A stretch of 64,000 bases of DNA from Ailanthus altissimus. Lineage: Eukaryota; Streptophyta; Magnoliopsida; Sapindales; Simaroubaceae. This document shows, one piece after another, positions 1 to 11,830 of the stretch. The notes below the pieces were generated by a model. The model saw only the letters and a program-made list of their open reading frames with translations, had not been told where the DNA came from and searched no databases. The position numbers were made by a program, and so were the translations under genes. The number at the start of each line of letters is the position of its first letter. The stretch's first letter is position 1. Location of the stretch: assembly GCA_946807835.1 (NCBI GenBank), contig OX327710.1, forward strand, positions 11,086,501-11,150,500, written 5' to 3'.

Positions 1-10
1 GGAAGATGAT

Positions 11-660
11 TTGGAGGATGAAGTAGTTCACGAAGTAGATAAAGAAGAAAGCCAAAAGAAAATGGACAAATTGTCTAATGAGGTTACCATGAAAGCTTCA
101 ATTACAAAAGAAGTTGAAGAGTTGTATGAAAGGATGAGAAAACTAGAAATCACTAGAGATACTATGTTGTTGGAAAAGAAAAATTCAATCAAGATATGTT
201 CTTTGAATTAATCCATATGGCATTTAAACTCACAAGTTTATGAATCTAAATTTCTAAATGTATGATGGATCGGGAGATCTAGAAGAGTACTTCTATTTTA
301 ACACAAAGATGATTATGGTTGTGGATAATTGACTCTTTAAATGCATTACATTCCGTTTGAGCTTGAAATGAGTAACTTCGGTATGGTTTTGCAATCTAAA
401 GGAGAACTCGGCAACTTTTTACGACGAGCTATTCGCACAATTCATAGCTCAATATATGAAGAACAGAAAAAGAATAAAGACCACATTCGATCTATTTCTC
501 ATAAAGCATAGAGAAAGTAAGACATTCAAGAGCTTCCTAAGTAAATACAATAAAGAGCTGAGTGAGATAATAGGTTGTGATATAGATATTGCTACTGAGG
601 TATATTGGTAGACATTGAAGACTTCCACTTCTTATTACCAAGACTTATTTTTTAAAAGAA
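11..660 (+). pseudogene. Tat-like gag fragment
   Basis: Residues 1-66 of the open stretch at 11-211 are Lys/Glu-rich and heptad-like, as in the coiled coil before gypsy gag. From about 240 the reading continues in broken frames with gag-core features: a YDGSGDLEEYFYFNTKM motif, then FAQFIAQYMKNRKRIKT and FKSFLSKYNKELSEI. These match the retrotransposon gag domain that packages RNA in virus-like particles. At least three stops or frameshifts separate the blocks. The start at position 11 is only the first Met; the true N-terminus lies upstream or is lost. Confidence 0.7.
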
Positions 661-1228
661 CTTTACCTCCTTCAAGGTGATAAATAAAAATTTCAAAATA
701 AAAGGACAAATGCCTCTTTTAGAAGCCAAAGACCATCTTAACTCTAAAGATCAAAAGGTTGAGTTTAAACATTGTGCTTTCACAACAAAGTTAGGCATCA
801 CATTAGTGGTTGTTGGTCCTTATAAGAGAAAATCAATGCTCTTATGAGCAGTAACACATGGTGGAAATCAGGCTAGAGACAAAGACTAAGAAAACAATAG
901 AGATCGAGAAGAAATAAACATTTACATCAAGTAGTTAAGTGTCTCTTAGTAGTGGAAGGGACATTGTGTATATCAAAGAGAAATGAATCCAAGGTAAGGA
1001 ATGTGATGCTAACTTCCTCAAACCTACAAAATCTTAGGAAGTGGAAGAAGCTAAAAAAGTGGGGAAGTCAAGACTATAAGGATAGGAAGGCCGAAGGCCA
1101 TAAAATTAAAGCTAAGAACATCTCATTAGAGTAGACTCATATTCTATCTCCACCTATTCTAGGTGTTGAAGTAGTTGTAAATGAATAACAAGTAGAGGAT
1201 CGATGGCTAAATGGGCTTCATTGTGATA

Positions 1229-1230
<2 letters not shown>

Positions 1231-1262
<32 letters not shown>
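1231..1262. repeat. (AT)n microsatellite
   Basis: About 15 TA dinucleotides in a row. It lies where the gypsy protease/linker would be expected, between gag and RT, so it expanded inside dead element sequence. Confidence 0.9.
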
Positions 1263-1264
<2 letters not shown>

Positions 1265-1329
1265 GTGGCTCTTATGTATTAGAAGAATAATGGAAGTATA
1301 GTTAAACTCTTCCACCATCGATAGGAAGG

Positions 1330-2745
1330 TGCTCGTGGGCATCATTATGACCGAGAAAGATAGCTAGAAGATGATAGAATTGTTAATGAAGAATTAAGAT
1401 GCCTTTGCATGGTCACATAAAGATATGGTTAGGATTTTTCCAGAGGTAATATGTCACAAGTTAGTTATTGATTAGCATTATTCTCTTGTGAAGCTGAAGC
1501 AGAGGTAATTCATTCTTGGGTAGAACACGATCATCGGTGATGAGATAGATCAATTATTACAAGTTGAATTCATATAAGAGGTCCGATATCTGAATTGACT
1601 TTTATAATGTAGTTATAGTACAGAAGAAGAATAATAAATGGACAGTTTATGTAGACTATACAAATCTCAACAAGAAAATTTTGAAGATTCCTTCTCGTTG
1701 TTGAAGATAGATCAAATAGAATGCACCAACCAGTTACAAAAGGCCATCTTTTTTGGATGGTTACAGTAGGTACAACCAAATTAAAATAAACCCAAAAGAT
1801 GAAGAGACAAGCTTCATTATAGAGTGTGGAATCTAATCTTATAAGGTGATGCTTTTCAAGTTGAAGAATACGAGAGCCATCTTCCAGAAGACTGGGAAGC
1901 AAAGTCTTTAGGGATATAATAGGAAATAGTATAGCTTATACTAATGATACAGTAGTCAAAAGCCAGAAGGTCAAATATCATTTAAAGGATCTACAGGAAG
2001 TGTTTAACGTGTTAAGGAAGTTTAAAATTCCCTTGAATCCAATAAAGTGCATCTTTTGCATTTCATCTAAAAATTTCTTAAGACACGTGGTCAATATAAG
2101 AGGAACTATGGCTAGTTCTTCCGAAGTATTCATCTTATGGCAGTTGGCAGCTTTTGAAACATCAAAGGAATAGCAGATATAACCAACTTGGTAGTTGTGC
2201 TCACCAAATTTATTTTTAGGATGTTGGACAAATTTAGGTCATTCTTCTAAGCCATCGAAGCCAAGAATGGTAGCTTGTGGGGACTGGACTATATCAAAGC
2301 ACTACATAACTTAAAAGAGTATTTAAGGAAGCCTTTTATCTTTCCTGCGTTCTAATGAAACCTTAATCTTGTAATTTATAGTTTCTAATGCAACAGTTAG
2401 TGTAGTTCTATTCAAGGAGGATGACGGCAAAAAAAAAAAAAATCAATCTTCTACACAAACAAATTTCTATTAGATGTAGAAACTAAATAGCATTAAATCA
2501 AACCAAAGAAAAGCTATGTCATTATTTCTAAGCTCATTTAATAGAGGTGTACATTTCAAATTTTTTAAATGCATCTTGTTTGATATTGTAGGAGTTAGAA
2601 AAATGATGATGAGACTGCCTAATCTCTACATTAAGTATCGTTCCAGAAGAATGATCAAAAGACAAGTGATGGTTGATTTTTTGTTAGAATGTGAACCAAT
2701 AATAGAATATAACATCTTTGTGAAATCCAAATATATTTATCAACT
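1330..2745 (+). pseudogene. Tat-like pol fragment (reverse transcriptase and RNase H)
   Basis: The order is RT entry at about 1395 (DAFAWSHKDM), then KKNNKWTVYVDYTNLNKK near 1620, then FLDGYSRYNQIKINPKDEE near 1750, then a degraded FGLKNAGA-type block (LFKLKNTRAIFQK) near 1855. An RNase H/linker block near 2640-2700 reads RRMIKRQVMVDFLLECEP and corresponds to the gypsy 'I-KGQ-LADFLAE' motif. The catalytic YVDD is not readable. Protease and integrase are missing or beyond recognition. Stops occur in every frame. The product would have been the replication polyprotein of the element. Confidence 0.75.
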
Positions 2746-2763
2746 GATCTGGAATGAATATTA

Positions 2764-3110
2764 ATTGATCCGTGTTGACAACTATAGATCAGAGATTATA
2801 TTTTGAAAACTTACTTCATAATGATATTTATTAGCACCATTTGCAACTCCTTGCAACTATGTCATTACTAATATATTTCGAAGTCTTTGTCTCTATTTCA
2901 AACAAAGTTTTAACTAATTAGAATTGTTAAGTCACAGTGCTGACCTAAATTCCTTTAGATCAGATCTAAAATCTTTTAGATCTACAATATCTTAAAAGTA
3001 ACAAGCTTGGTACCATATAAATAACATTATCGATTTTATTCGAAATGTTTATTGTATAAATATTAAACAACTAATATTTATATAAAATTAAAATGGCACC
3101 AACTCCCACA
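2764..3110 (-). mobile_element. Truncated 3' LTR of copia A1
   Basis: It aligns by eye with 62495-62916 and 59610-60026, sharing blocks such as ATAATGATATTT and TTGCAACTATGTCATTAC. It ends in CCCACA at 3110, next to the element's polypurine-like side. Some 1.5-2 kb of the LTR is missing at its left, where the gypsy remnant begins. Confidence 0.8.
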
Positions 3111-4850
3111 TACTCTAGTGCTATTCTTGATGATATCTAATACTCATCTACTCCACACATTTCTCAAACACTTTTAGAGTTAAGGCCTTAGTAAGCAGGT
3201 CTGCTACATTGTCTATAGAATCTACTCTATAAACTATTACATTTTCTCTTAGTCAAGATTTCTCTAATTATGTGATATTTTCTATCAACATGCTTAGACT
3301 TCTAGTATGCCCTTATATCTTAAGCTTATAGTGGGATAGAATCCACTAAACTTGGGACTATCCTGAGCTTTGCGACAAACTTGCATATTCATACTACTTC
3401 TTTTTGTAACTTCTAATATTTCTAAGGTAGAATCAGTTATGGATGCTTATTTTGCACTCTTTCCTACAGATTGTGGCACCATTGAGAAGATACACAAAGA
3501 AATACTTATCTAGATGTAGACTTTTTATCATGCGATTAGACTAGAAGTATAAATCTATGTATCCCCTCATGTATAAGTCACTCTCTCCATAAATCATAAA
3601 CTTATCCTTTGTACTCTTAAAGTAATCAAGACATGTTTCAGAGCCATTTAATGGTTACTACCGAAATCAGAATGATACCAGCTTATAATACTTACACCAA
3701 TTCTAATGTCAGGTCTCATACATAGCATAGCGTACATTAAACTACCTACAACTGATACATATGGTATGTTAGACATTCTAACCCTTTTATATTCCTTTTA
3801 AGGATATATCCTTAAAGAAAGATGAATGTTATGTTTGAAAGTTACATTAATTGTCTTATAATTATTGAAGTTATACTATTTAAGAACATTTTTTATGTAC
3901 TAAGATTAAGAGTGTTCTATCAGCTTTCTAACACTATCTCTATAAAGGTTTATACCTAATATATAGAATGTCTCTCTCGATTCTTTTATGGAGAAGTTCT
4001 TACTCAAATAATACTTGACTGACTATGACATACCAATATCATTTCTATAATAAGTATGTCATCTACATAAAAATAAGAAAGACAATTATACTCTTACTGA
4101 CCATTCTGTATACACACGTTTCCTTTACATTTTTTATAAAATCAAATTCTCTGATTACTTCATAAAAATTAAGACTTTAGCTTTGGAATGCCTGCTTAAG
4201 TTCATAAATGAACTTCTTAAATCTATATACTAGATTAGAAGTCAAGCTGGTTGTAAAACCTTCAAGCTGCTCCATGAATATCTATTCCTCGAGATATAGA
4301 TTCAAGAAAGCTGTCTTTACATCCATTTACTAGATCTAAAAATCATAATATACTACAATAGCCAATAAAATTTTAATTGATTTTAGTATGGCTATTGGTG
4401 AAATTGTTTCCTCATAATTGATCCTAAATTGTTAAGTATAACCTTTTATAACCAGTCAAACTTTAAAGGTCTTTACCTTTCTAGCAGGCTCATTCTTCTG
4501 TTGTAAACCTATTTACAACCAATAGTTCAGGAAGCTCAACTAAGTTCCAAACTTGATTGTCATGTATAAAGTCAATTTTAGATTTCATGGCTTCTTACCA
4601 TTTTTTCAAATCGATGTCCGACATCGGCTCTCCATAAGTCAAAAGATCATTTTTTTTAACTAAGAAAACCTCAAAGGTATCTTCAGGTATTATAACGTAC
4701 CTCATAGGTTGCATTGACATCCTTTTTTACCTACGAGGAGGGTGTGTTAAAGGTATCTCATTCAATTAAGCCTAAGGTTTGATTGTCGGTTCTGAAATTT
4801 TTAGATTGACTTTATCAAATTCAATCCTTTTACAATTTCTATGACCTATG
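3111..4850 (-). pseudogene. copia A1 reverse transcriptase and RNase H
   Basis: Reading the minus strand from 4850 down, the RT catalytic motif YVDDILI is seen near 4055-4080. A conserved RT end (NIPYVSVVGSLMYAM) lies near 3720-3770, and the RNase H signature KHVDRKYHIIREI lies near 3250-3300. The tail reads VDSIDNVADLLTKAL. These are diagnostic of Ty1/copia. Stops and frameshifts interrupt every block, so the enzyme is dead although the YVDD aspartates persist. The same RT-RNase H segment is present at 60027-60727 in element A2. Confidence 0.85.
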
Positions 4851-5760
4851 AGAAATTATTTCTCTAAGAAAGTAGTATTACGAGAAATGAATAAGTTTTA
4901 TTCCTCTGGATCATAGAACTGATATCCCATAAAAGATTTAAGATATCTAATGAATCGATACTTGTACCCTTTTGGTACAAGTTTATCCTGTTGCGTAACT
5001 TTTATATAAGTAGGAGAGCCCAAAATTTTAAAATTCTTAAGACTCAAATTTCTCCCAGTATATATCTCATGCAGAGTAGTAGGAATGACTTTCGATGAAA
5101 CTCTGTTCAGTAAGTAAGAAGGGGTTTCTAGAGTATAACCCTATTGATATTCCAGAAGGTCGATAAAGCTAATCATCAATTGGACCATATCTAATAAAGT
5201 CTGACTCCTCCTCCCCAAAACACCATTGTGCTGAGGAGTTTCTGAAAGACTATGCTAAGTAAGAATCTATTCTTCTTCAAATAATCTGTGAATTCATAAC
5301 TCATGTATTCATCACCTTAATTTGATCGAAGGCATTTAATATACATATTGATTTGTTTCTCTACTCCCTGTTAAAATTTCCTAAACATTTCAAAGGCTTT
5401 TGACTTATATCTTATCAAAAACACATGTCCGTATTGTAACAAAGTTATCGATAAAGATAATGAAGTATCGAAACCCACCATAACAGTGTGATTCATTAGA
5501 CGTCATATATCACTATATAGTAGTTCTAATAAATTAGTAGCATAATGTTTAGTACCTACGAAAGAAGATTTGGTCATCTTCCCTTAAATTTAAGATTTAC
5601 AAACCAAATAAGGTTCTATAGTAAGATCAGATATTTAATCATCCATAACTAGATGGGACAGACGTCTCACGCCTATATAACTTAATCTCATTTGCTTCAA
5701 TTTCGTATTATTTTAAAGTTTCCAATCTATTCTTTATTTTGTTGACTTGTGCATTCAAGA
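4850..5760 (-). pseudogene. copia A1 integrase
   Basis: The minus strand shows integrase core remnants near 5150-5340 (TDRGTEYMS-like, then a block ending TMVFWGGGV). The copia integrase C-terminal motif VGYPKGYKYRF lies near 4930-4980, followed by a YDPEE block. Frames shift repeatedly. The family enzyme inserts cDNA into host DNA; here it cannot be made. The DDE triad cannot be fully read. Confidence 0.7.
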
Positions 5761-6500
5761 CATTTTCTATTGTCTCTTTACATATAATGGTCATTCATCA
5801 ACTAACAATTAACTAGCAAAACATTATTATTATCATAAAAACATAAGGAACTATTCCTAATATATACATGATAACCATCTTTGTCTAACATAGGGAATGA
5901 TATAATTTACGTTATAAAGTTTGGCATAATAGTGATTATACAATATGATTATTTTACTAGAAGGGAGAAATAATTTAAAATTTCCAGTAGCTTTAATGTA
6001 TTGGAAATCTATATTTCCTACACAAAGCTTTACTTATCATCTTTGTGCAATAATCTAACTTCCATCAAACTCTACAATATATTGCAGATGAGAAAAAGAT
6101 ATGTGCTATCTAATATCCAACCTATATTAGCATCAAATACAAATAAAAATGTTAATGAAAGGTAAATAGACACCTAAGGGATTTATCTTTTCTGCGGTAA
6201 GGTTTTTTGGATAGTAACATCTACAACGTCAAACCTCACCGTAATAAAAACACTTTTCTTTGAATTTTTTTGTCTTTTTTTTGTTTGAATATATTAAACA
6301 AGTCTTTTAGAATAAGCATAATACTATTTGCAGTATCCATGTACACATGTACCCACTGAACATTAATAGACATCGAGGTCAGAATATACGATTTGACACT
6401 TAAATCATCATGTATCAATTTCTGATAAGTTTCAACTTCTTCTGAAGTGGCATTATCAAAAAAATCTTTTATTTTTCTAATCAATGATATATCCAACTTA
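5760..6500 (-). pseudogene. copia A1 gag, zinc knuckle and protease region
   Basis: An open stretch of 86 codons at 6236-6496 contains LTSMSINVQW and MDTANSIMLILKDLFN, matching the copia gag (UBN2-type) core. Downstream on the minus strand comes a degraded protease/pre-integrase segment with WILDSTYLFLI near 6090 and FPMLDKDGYHVYI near 5870. These correspond to the usual 'WVLDTG-SHIC' and 'LDKDGY' blocks. The protease DTG has become DST. Confidence 0.7.
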
Positions 6501-7164
6501 TTTTGATTCTAGAATAATTCTCAGAATCATAAGTAAATGAAAATTATTTTTTGGTACCTGTAATTGTTTGCATCTAATATGTGTACCTATGAATTGTTAC
6601 TATTTATCTTATCTTATCTCCATAAGACGAGATGTCTAGTAAAACATTTATAATTGTTAAATTTAATGCTTTAGATCATGGATATAGCTAGCATATATTT
6701 TCAATTTAAAGACACCCTCCTATTACTTTACATATACCTATTTGTCTCTCAAATAGGAAAACAAAAATTTAAACACTTTAAATTTTACAATGAAAAGTAG
6801 ATCCAATCGGTATTCTACTCTAGCCTCATACTTTAGCAATATTGGCATTTGTAAAATTTAAAACGTAGACAAGTCTCGTCAATTGTATCTCAGGCGACTT
6901 TTACTATTGATCCTACCTTCTTCTCGTGATTTAACAATAATAGGTAAATGTGTTCTAAATTAACTTGTCAATAATCAAATATAAGTTACTGACACTACCT
7001 TCACGCTTTAGCAATATTAGGTAATACTTTCATTTATATTTCTCTCATCTCATATTGAATTGATATAGTCTAAATCACACTAACTAGTCCCACGCCTTAG
7101 CAATATCGAGAGGTAACTTGTCTAGCACCATATTGACAAGATGGACTATGTATAACATTATCTC

Positions 7165-7350
7165 ATAATGAAATACTTTTTCAATTTAATTAAGAGATAC
7201 TTTTGTGTAATTATCCACATCTCATGATAATTTGATTTATAATCACCCTTTCATTATAATGAAATACATTTTCAATCTGATTAAGAGATATTTTTATGTA
7301 ATTATCCACATTTCATAACAATTTGATTTATAATCACCCTTTCATTATAG
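7165..7350. repeat. Tandem duplication, ~95-bp unit, two copies
   Basis: The two copies (about 7165-7258 and 7259-7350) share AATGAAATAC, TTAAGAGATA, GTAATTATCCACAT and TTTATAATCACCCTTTCATTATA. They differ at several positions, so the duplication is old. Confidence 0.85.
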
Positions 7351-7469
7351 GCAAACACAACTAACCTTCATCGGTAGGGCTCTCATTGTGATTAATAGTG
7401 TAAACAAGTGATTTACAGTTTATAAAGCAGTTATTTAATAGTTATATTGTTAAATAAACATCAAATGCA

Positions 7470-7770
7470 AAATAGAGTGGACTGCTTAGAACGCCACGAT
7501 ATTATAACTTAGAACGCCCCAATATTAAACTACTTTAATGTCCCAACTTTTTGCATAGAAAACATCTAAGCATGGCATACTTCATTGCCAAGGTGTTGTC
7601 ATATAATGCCCTCACAGGGACAAGCCAACACCCTAACAATTTTACCTATAAATAGAAGCATGAACACCCCAGCATTACATGTCCAATACCCTGGCGTTCA
7701 TCCAATCTACAATGAATGCCCTAGCGTTAAGCATGCAACGTGCCAGGGTTCGCTCGAAAGTGACTTGGTT
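7470..7770. repeat. Degenerate minisatellite with a GCCCTAGCGTT-like core
   Basis: Repeated phrases (AACGCC, AATGCCCT, CCCTGGCGTT, CCTAGCGTTAAG) occur at irregular spacing within a GC-richer patch of the copia leader. A comparable GC-rich minisatellite lies in the unrelated LTR at 41640-41940. Confidence 0.5.
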
Positions 7771-7877
7771 CTGCACTGTCAATACTTGAAAATGCAGAAC
7801 CCACAATTTCTGCACATCTTAAATAGTTCAAACATACTTTATTAACCATAAAAGCAAACAAACATACTCTAATACTA

Positions 7878-9687
7878 TTATTGAGTGTATCTAAGGGTGC
7901 ATACATGTGATAGTGTGTTTATAAAAATTCATAATTGAATCAATTACAATACGCATACACATACACATAGTTGAATCAATTACAATAAAAAGTTACAAAA
8001 ATTACCTTTAAAGAACTTTGATAAAGAATTCTAAATTCTGTGATCACATGAAAAGTGATTCGTTGAGCAATTTTAGACTTCAACACCGGTGAGATTGAAA
8101 TGCTAGAATATTAGCTTTGTTTTAAATTTCTAGTAAGATTTTTGGGGGGAAAAAAAGTAGTTCAACACTTTACAATTTCTCTTAAATGGCTAAAATAAAG
8201 ACAAGGACTTAATTGAAACAATTTCAAAGTATTTTTTATATATATGTTCAAATAGGAACCTTTTTGCAACTTTTACAAAGTTTATTATATAAGGCCAATG
8301 AATGCTTGACATTTGTCTCTCGTGCATCTCATGCATAAGGACAAGTGTCCCATTTTATTTCACACTTGTCACCAATTAAAATCATACATATCCTATGTGT
8401 CATACATACATCACATACAGTTGCCTTGTGTCATATTTCCATTAGTTGACTACTTTAACCAATAAAATATAGGTTTAACACTTAAACCTAAGCACATGTG
8501 TTTCCTGAGAGATCCTAAAATAAATTATGTTTTTCAAAATTTTCCTAGATAGAACCATTCGACCTAATTTACTACCCTAGTACTTAACGAGTACACTTCA
8601 TATTGTGAGACTCCCTAAGTTCACACCCGTTTCTCTTATCAAACTCCTTCATAAGTCTATGAATAATGCCTCACACATACATTATAGATATTACAGAATA
8701 ATGCGTTAAACTGTACAAGTTAAGGTCAACCATATCCGTATAATTTCGTTGTCACCTATATCCTAGAAGAGAAGAGTCATAGGTCATCACTGTCAAATCT
8801 CAGTATGATCGACCATGAACTTATCTCTTGATTTGTATTTTCGTAAACAATATCTAAAACTCCTTTGCAATATTATTTAACCCTTAAAAAAAAAATTTTT
8901 TGTGGTTTAATGTTATGACCATAAGACTTCCTGAAATACAATCTTGTAACGTTAGGATATACAACTCACTCATATGAGCTTAAAGATCCCATATCTACTC
9001 ACACTAAACTCCATGAGTATTAAGTCATACCCAAAGACACTCAGAGGTTAGACCATGAAAGGTTTTTGACATGCAAGGAATCAAAGCATAATGGATCACT
9101 CACAAGCCTATTGTGGCACTCAAGTAATATGACTACAAATATTATTCAACTCGAGAAAACCCTTTATTGATGGCTCAATGGGATGTTTATTAGAGGTCCT
9201 CATGAGTCTGTTTAGTATCTAGTCTTGACTAAATATTTATATGCCTATACAAGCTTCTACTAAGCCCATGATCTACTCAGACTAACTTTTGGACGATCCA
9301 AATATAAACACACACTAATCCGAAAGAAATATCAATCGACTCGTATCGGCAACCATATATTAGGAATGATATTTTTGAGAACATATTGCCCAATGACATT
9401 TCTTATCACCATTTGCAACTCTATACAACTATGTCATTACTAATATATTCTCAAGCCTTTATCCTTATTTACAAGCTTCTAACTCCTTAAAATTACTAAT
9501 TTTTAGCACTGACTTAAACTCTTTTAGATCAAATTTAAACTCTTTTAATTCTAAAATGTCTGAAAAGCAACAAACTTGGTGCCATATAAATAATATTAAT
9601 AATATTATTTAAAATAATTATTGTATAAATATTAAACAATTAATATTCATACAAAATTAGAATGATATATAAGTACCAACTCCAACA
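7878..9687 (-). mobile_element. 5' LTR of copia A1
   Basis: It aligns along its length with 57668-60026 and 60728-62916. Shared landmarks include AAGGGTGCATACATGTG near the left end, the ACACTTCATATTGTGAGACTC block, CAATATTATTTAACCC and the terminal ACTCCAACA. The length is ~1.81 kb against 2.19 and 2.36 kb for the other copies, mainly through missing segments. The left boundary is set by homology, because its terminal TG is eroded. Confidence 0.8.
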
Positions 9688-10560
9688 TGATGTTGCCATT
9701 AATATCTATTTTTAATTTAACTTGTATCAACACCAATTTTAAGATAATGACACTTTCTAAGTAGGATATTCCTTAATACAAAAGAAATACTCTCACACTC
9801 TTTCCCTAAGCATGATACATAGACCTAAAACTTTCTCCTTTTCCTCACCTAAGCATGACATTTAGTCCTAAAGATATTACACTTTTCTATCCACTAAAAA
9901 GTCTCCAAGTTGTCCGATGAGCTTATATTAACCTCCCTTTTATAAGCTCACTTAAGAATGACATCTAGTCCTAACTATATTATACTTTTTTATCCACTAA
10001 AAAGTCTCAAACTTGCCCAATAAGCTTATATTAATCTCTTTTCTATAAGCTCACTTTCTCCAAGGATGAGAGAATAACTTGTTCATTCATTACTCCATTT
10101 TTTCACATTCATCTCATTCCTCTCTTTTAGAGCTCTTTTCCTCTTCATATTTATATTTTGGTTTACTCTATAACCCTTTTGATAACCTTTAATAGTTTGA
10201 TGAATCTCCAAGAAGTACCCTTTATCCTTACTAAGAAAACTCCATCAAAAAGTATAGTAATAGCCTTTATAAGTTCAAAGAGGAGAAGAACATATAAGTC
10301 CTAGCTTATGAGTGTTATTACCTTTGTTGTAATTTATATCTTGTAATATCTCCTTCATATAATGGACTTGGTATTGAGTTCTGCCCGTGGATGTAAGCTC
10401 TTAAGCTGAACCACTAAATTTATGTGTTGATCATTTTTATGTTGTATTTTCTCATTAAATACTTGTTAGATTATGTTTAATTTAGAAGCTATGAGATTGA
10501 TACAAAATTACACCCAATCCAGACATTAACCTCCCTTTACTAAGTTAATAGCACCAAAAA
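9688..10560 (+). mobile_element. LTR-like remnant, unidentified retrotransposon
   Basis: Around 10380-10430 there is GTGGATGTAAGCTC followed by GCTGAACCACTAAAT. This resembles the R/U5 text of many copia LTRs (a 'GTGGATGTAGG...CCGAACCACGTAAAT' pattern); compare GAACCACGTAATTC at 23922 in element B. No paired copy or TSD was found. It could be a solo LTR fused to copia A1 or a rearranged piece. Confidence 0.4.
9846..10056. repeat. Tandem duplication, ~104-bp unit, two copies
   Basis: Copies at about 9850-9953 and 9954-10056 share TCCACTAAAAAGTCTC, AAGCATGACAT/AAGAATGACAT and ATAAGCTCACTT. About 85-90% identical by eye. Confidence 0.85.
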
Positions 10561-10927
10561 CCTTTCTCTGCACCATTGCTAAGTTGTAATCTCAAACTTG
10601 ACAAACCTTTGCTTAGTTCTACTTATTACAAACTCTTATGTATAGCCTCCTAACTTTAACTCTAACTCAGGCCATCTTCTAACCATCATGTGAAATCTAG
10701 GTCACTTTAGTTTTCAAAATATATTTTAAATTCTTTCTTCCTTTGCTCTGCACCTACTAAACACCTCTTCTAACCCTAAGCACAACTTTAACAACCTTTT
10801 CTGTCTTAGTTGAGCAAAACAACCTCTAAGTGATCCTTTACTCACTATCTTTGAGCTTTGATAACCTCTATTGAGTTGTTACTTTTCCTCACAAAAATAA
10901 ATCCTCACTCATTTATTGTTGTTGTTG
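10561..10927. other. Unassigned AT/CT-rich DNA
   Basis: C/T-biased text without ORF, repeat partner or recognisable transposon motif. Nothing is called here. Confidence 0.6.
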
Positions 10928-11014
10928 TTCTAATATTTTAATTCATTTAAAAAAGGGTAAATTGACAGTTTGTTCTAATATTTTAATTCATTTAAAAGGG
11001 TAAATTGACAGTTT
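10928..11014. repeat. 43-bp tandem duplication spanning the left edge of a MULE-like element
   Basis: The phrase TTCTAATATTTTAATTCATT followed by AAAAGGGTAAATTGACAGTTT occurs twice back to back. The unit contains both flank and the first ~16 bases of the adjacent TIR, so it arose after insertion or through slippage at the element edge. Confidence 0.85.
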
Positions 11015-11210
11015 AATTTAACGCAAATCTTACATTACTCATTAGATATTTAATTTTTTTTAAATTATTTCAGTTACTCTTTGTCGTTTAAAAGATTCAT
11101 TAAAATTTACTTTTCAAAAATAAATATATCTTCCATAATAAATTGATATTATACATTTGATATTTAAAAAAAATTAATTTTTTTTTCTTTTTTTTTCCCC
11201 TCATAAATTA

Positions 11211-11375
11211 ATGGCTCCCTTTCTCAAACTAGCCTCGCCACCCCCGCCCAACCATACTTACCATGTCCTCCGCTCCGCCGACCCACCTCTTCCTTCCATC
11301 CGCATCGTCTATAAGGGAGAAAGACAAAAAAATAAAAGATTGATATATTGTTGTTGTATGATGATTTGGCAATGA
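11211..11375 (+). other. GC-rich 54-codon open stretch inside the MULE-like element, possible captured fragment
   Basis: The frame starts MAPFLKLASPPPPNHTY and continues through HVLRSADPPLPSIRIVYKG before entering low-complexity sequence and stopping at TGA 11373. The first ~39 codons are far richer in G+C (CCC, CCG, CGC, GCC codons) than the surrounding ~25-30% GC DNA. That contrast suggests a coding exon fragment acquired by the transposon. I do not recognise the protein. No splice donor is obvious. Confidence 0.35.
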
Positions 11376-11465
11376 GTAGTATTATTGGGATGATGCTTTA
11401 GTGATGAGCAGTATTATAGGGTATAGGGATGATAGTTTGGTGATAGGTGGTATTGTATGAATAGT
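11357..11465. repeat. Degenerate minisatellite, ~30-bp unit
   Basis: Three to four units of the form GATGAT-TTGGTGATGAGTAGTATTAT follow one another, with variable length. They sit between the GC-rich insert and the right TIR. Confidence 0.7.
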
Positions 11466-11830
11466 AGTTTCATAGTTTCAATTTGTTATTTTATAAATAA
11501 TTTTTTTTATATATTATTCTTAATTTCTTCAAATTATATTCCTAGGCCAATTAAGATATACTAATCTCATTTCTAATCACTACTTATGATCAATTAATTT
11601 AAAATTAATAATGATAATCCAATTTTAATTTTTTTATCATCATGAGTTATTATATCAATATATATATATATTAAATCATGTTAGATGAGGATTAAATGGT
11701 AAAAAAATAAAAAATAAAAGTAAGTATTTAACTTAATCTTTTCAACAATAAAAATTAACCAAAGTATTTAAAAAATAACAATCTAATTAGTAATTTAAAA
11801 TTTACGCAAACATTAAATTATCAATTTCCC

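Larger units (their letters stand above)
1..2763 (+). mobile_element. Ty3/gypsy retrotransposon remnant, Tat-like, internal region only
   Basis: Decayed gag and pol pieces follow each other in + orientation: a coiled-coil gag N-terminus, a gag core, the RT entry motif (DAFAWSHKDM), an RT core and an RNase H tail. No LTR is visible at the left, so the element continues upstream of the window. On the right it stops abruptly at 2763, where sequence homologous to the copia A1/A2 LTR begins. The RT entry motif and the following text resemble the Tat lineage, as in the larger element at 53.8-57.6 kb. Stops and frameshifts occur throughout, so no functional protein is possible. Confidence 0.8.
6500..7877. 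other. copia A1 untranslated leader, no gene seen
   Basis: Sequence between gag and the 5' LTR. It contains recurring phrases such as TTTAGCAATATT and CCTTAGCAATAT near 6830, 7000 and 7090, and the direct duplication listed separately. Near 7870 the minus strand has a weak match to the Met-tRNA primer-binding site (TAGTATTAGAG against TGGTATCAGAG). I recognise no protein in the 86-codon + strand frame at 7585-7845. Confidence 0.5.
2764..9687 (-). mobile_element. Ty1/copia retrotransposon A1 (degenerate)
   Basis: On the minus strand the order is 5' LTR (7878-9687), a leader, gag, integrase, RT, RNase H and a 3' LTR fragment (2764-3110). This is the copia order, with integrase before RT. The LTR ends in CCAACA on the plus strand and shares several hundred bases of obvious homology with the LTRs of A2 (57668-60026) and the solo LTR at 60728-62916, so all three are one family. 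The 3' LTR keeps only its last ~350 bp, so no flanking duplication can be tested. All coding domains carry stops. Confidence 0.85.
10998..11830. mobile_element. Short MULE-like DNA transposon with ~90-bp TIRs
   Basis: The left end reads GGGTAAATTGACAGTTTAAT. The reverse complement of the right end reads GGGAAATTGATAATTTAATG. The similarity continues inward for ~90 bases through ACATTACTCATTAGAT / AAATTACTAATTAGAT. Long TIRs starting GGG and an 833-bp non-autonomous body fit Mutator-like elements. The 9-bp flanks are both A/T runs (CATTTAAAA, TTAAAAAAA) and do not prove a target duplication. A hAT or other family is possible. Confidence 0.65.

Noticed and set aside
1154..1345. Minus-strand frame with poly-Tyr/Ile run
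   Set aside because: Produced by the (AT)n microsatellite inside gypsy sequence.
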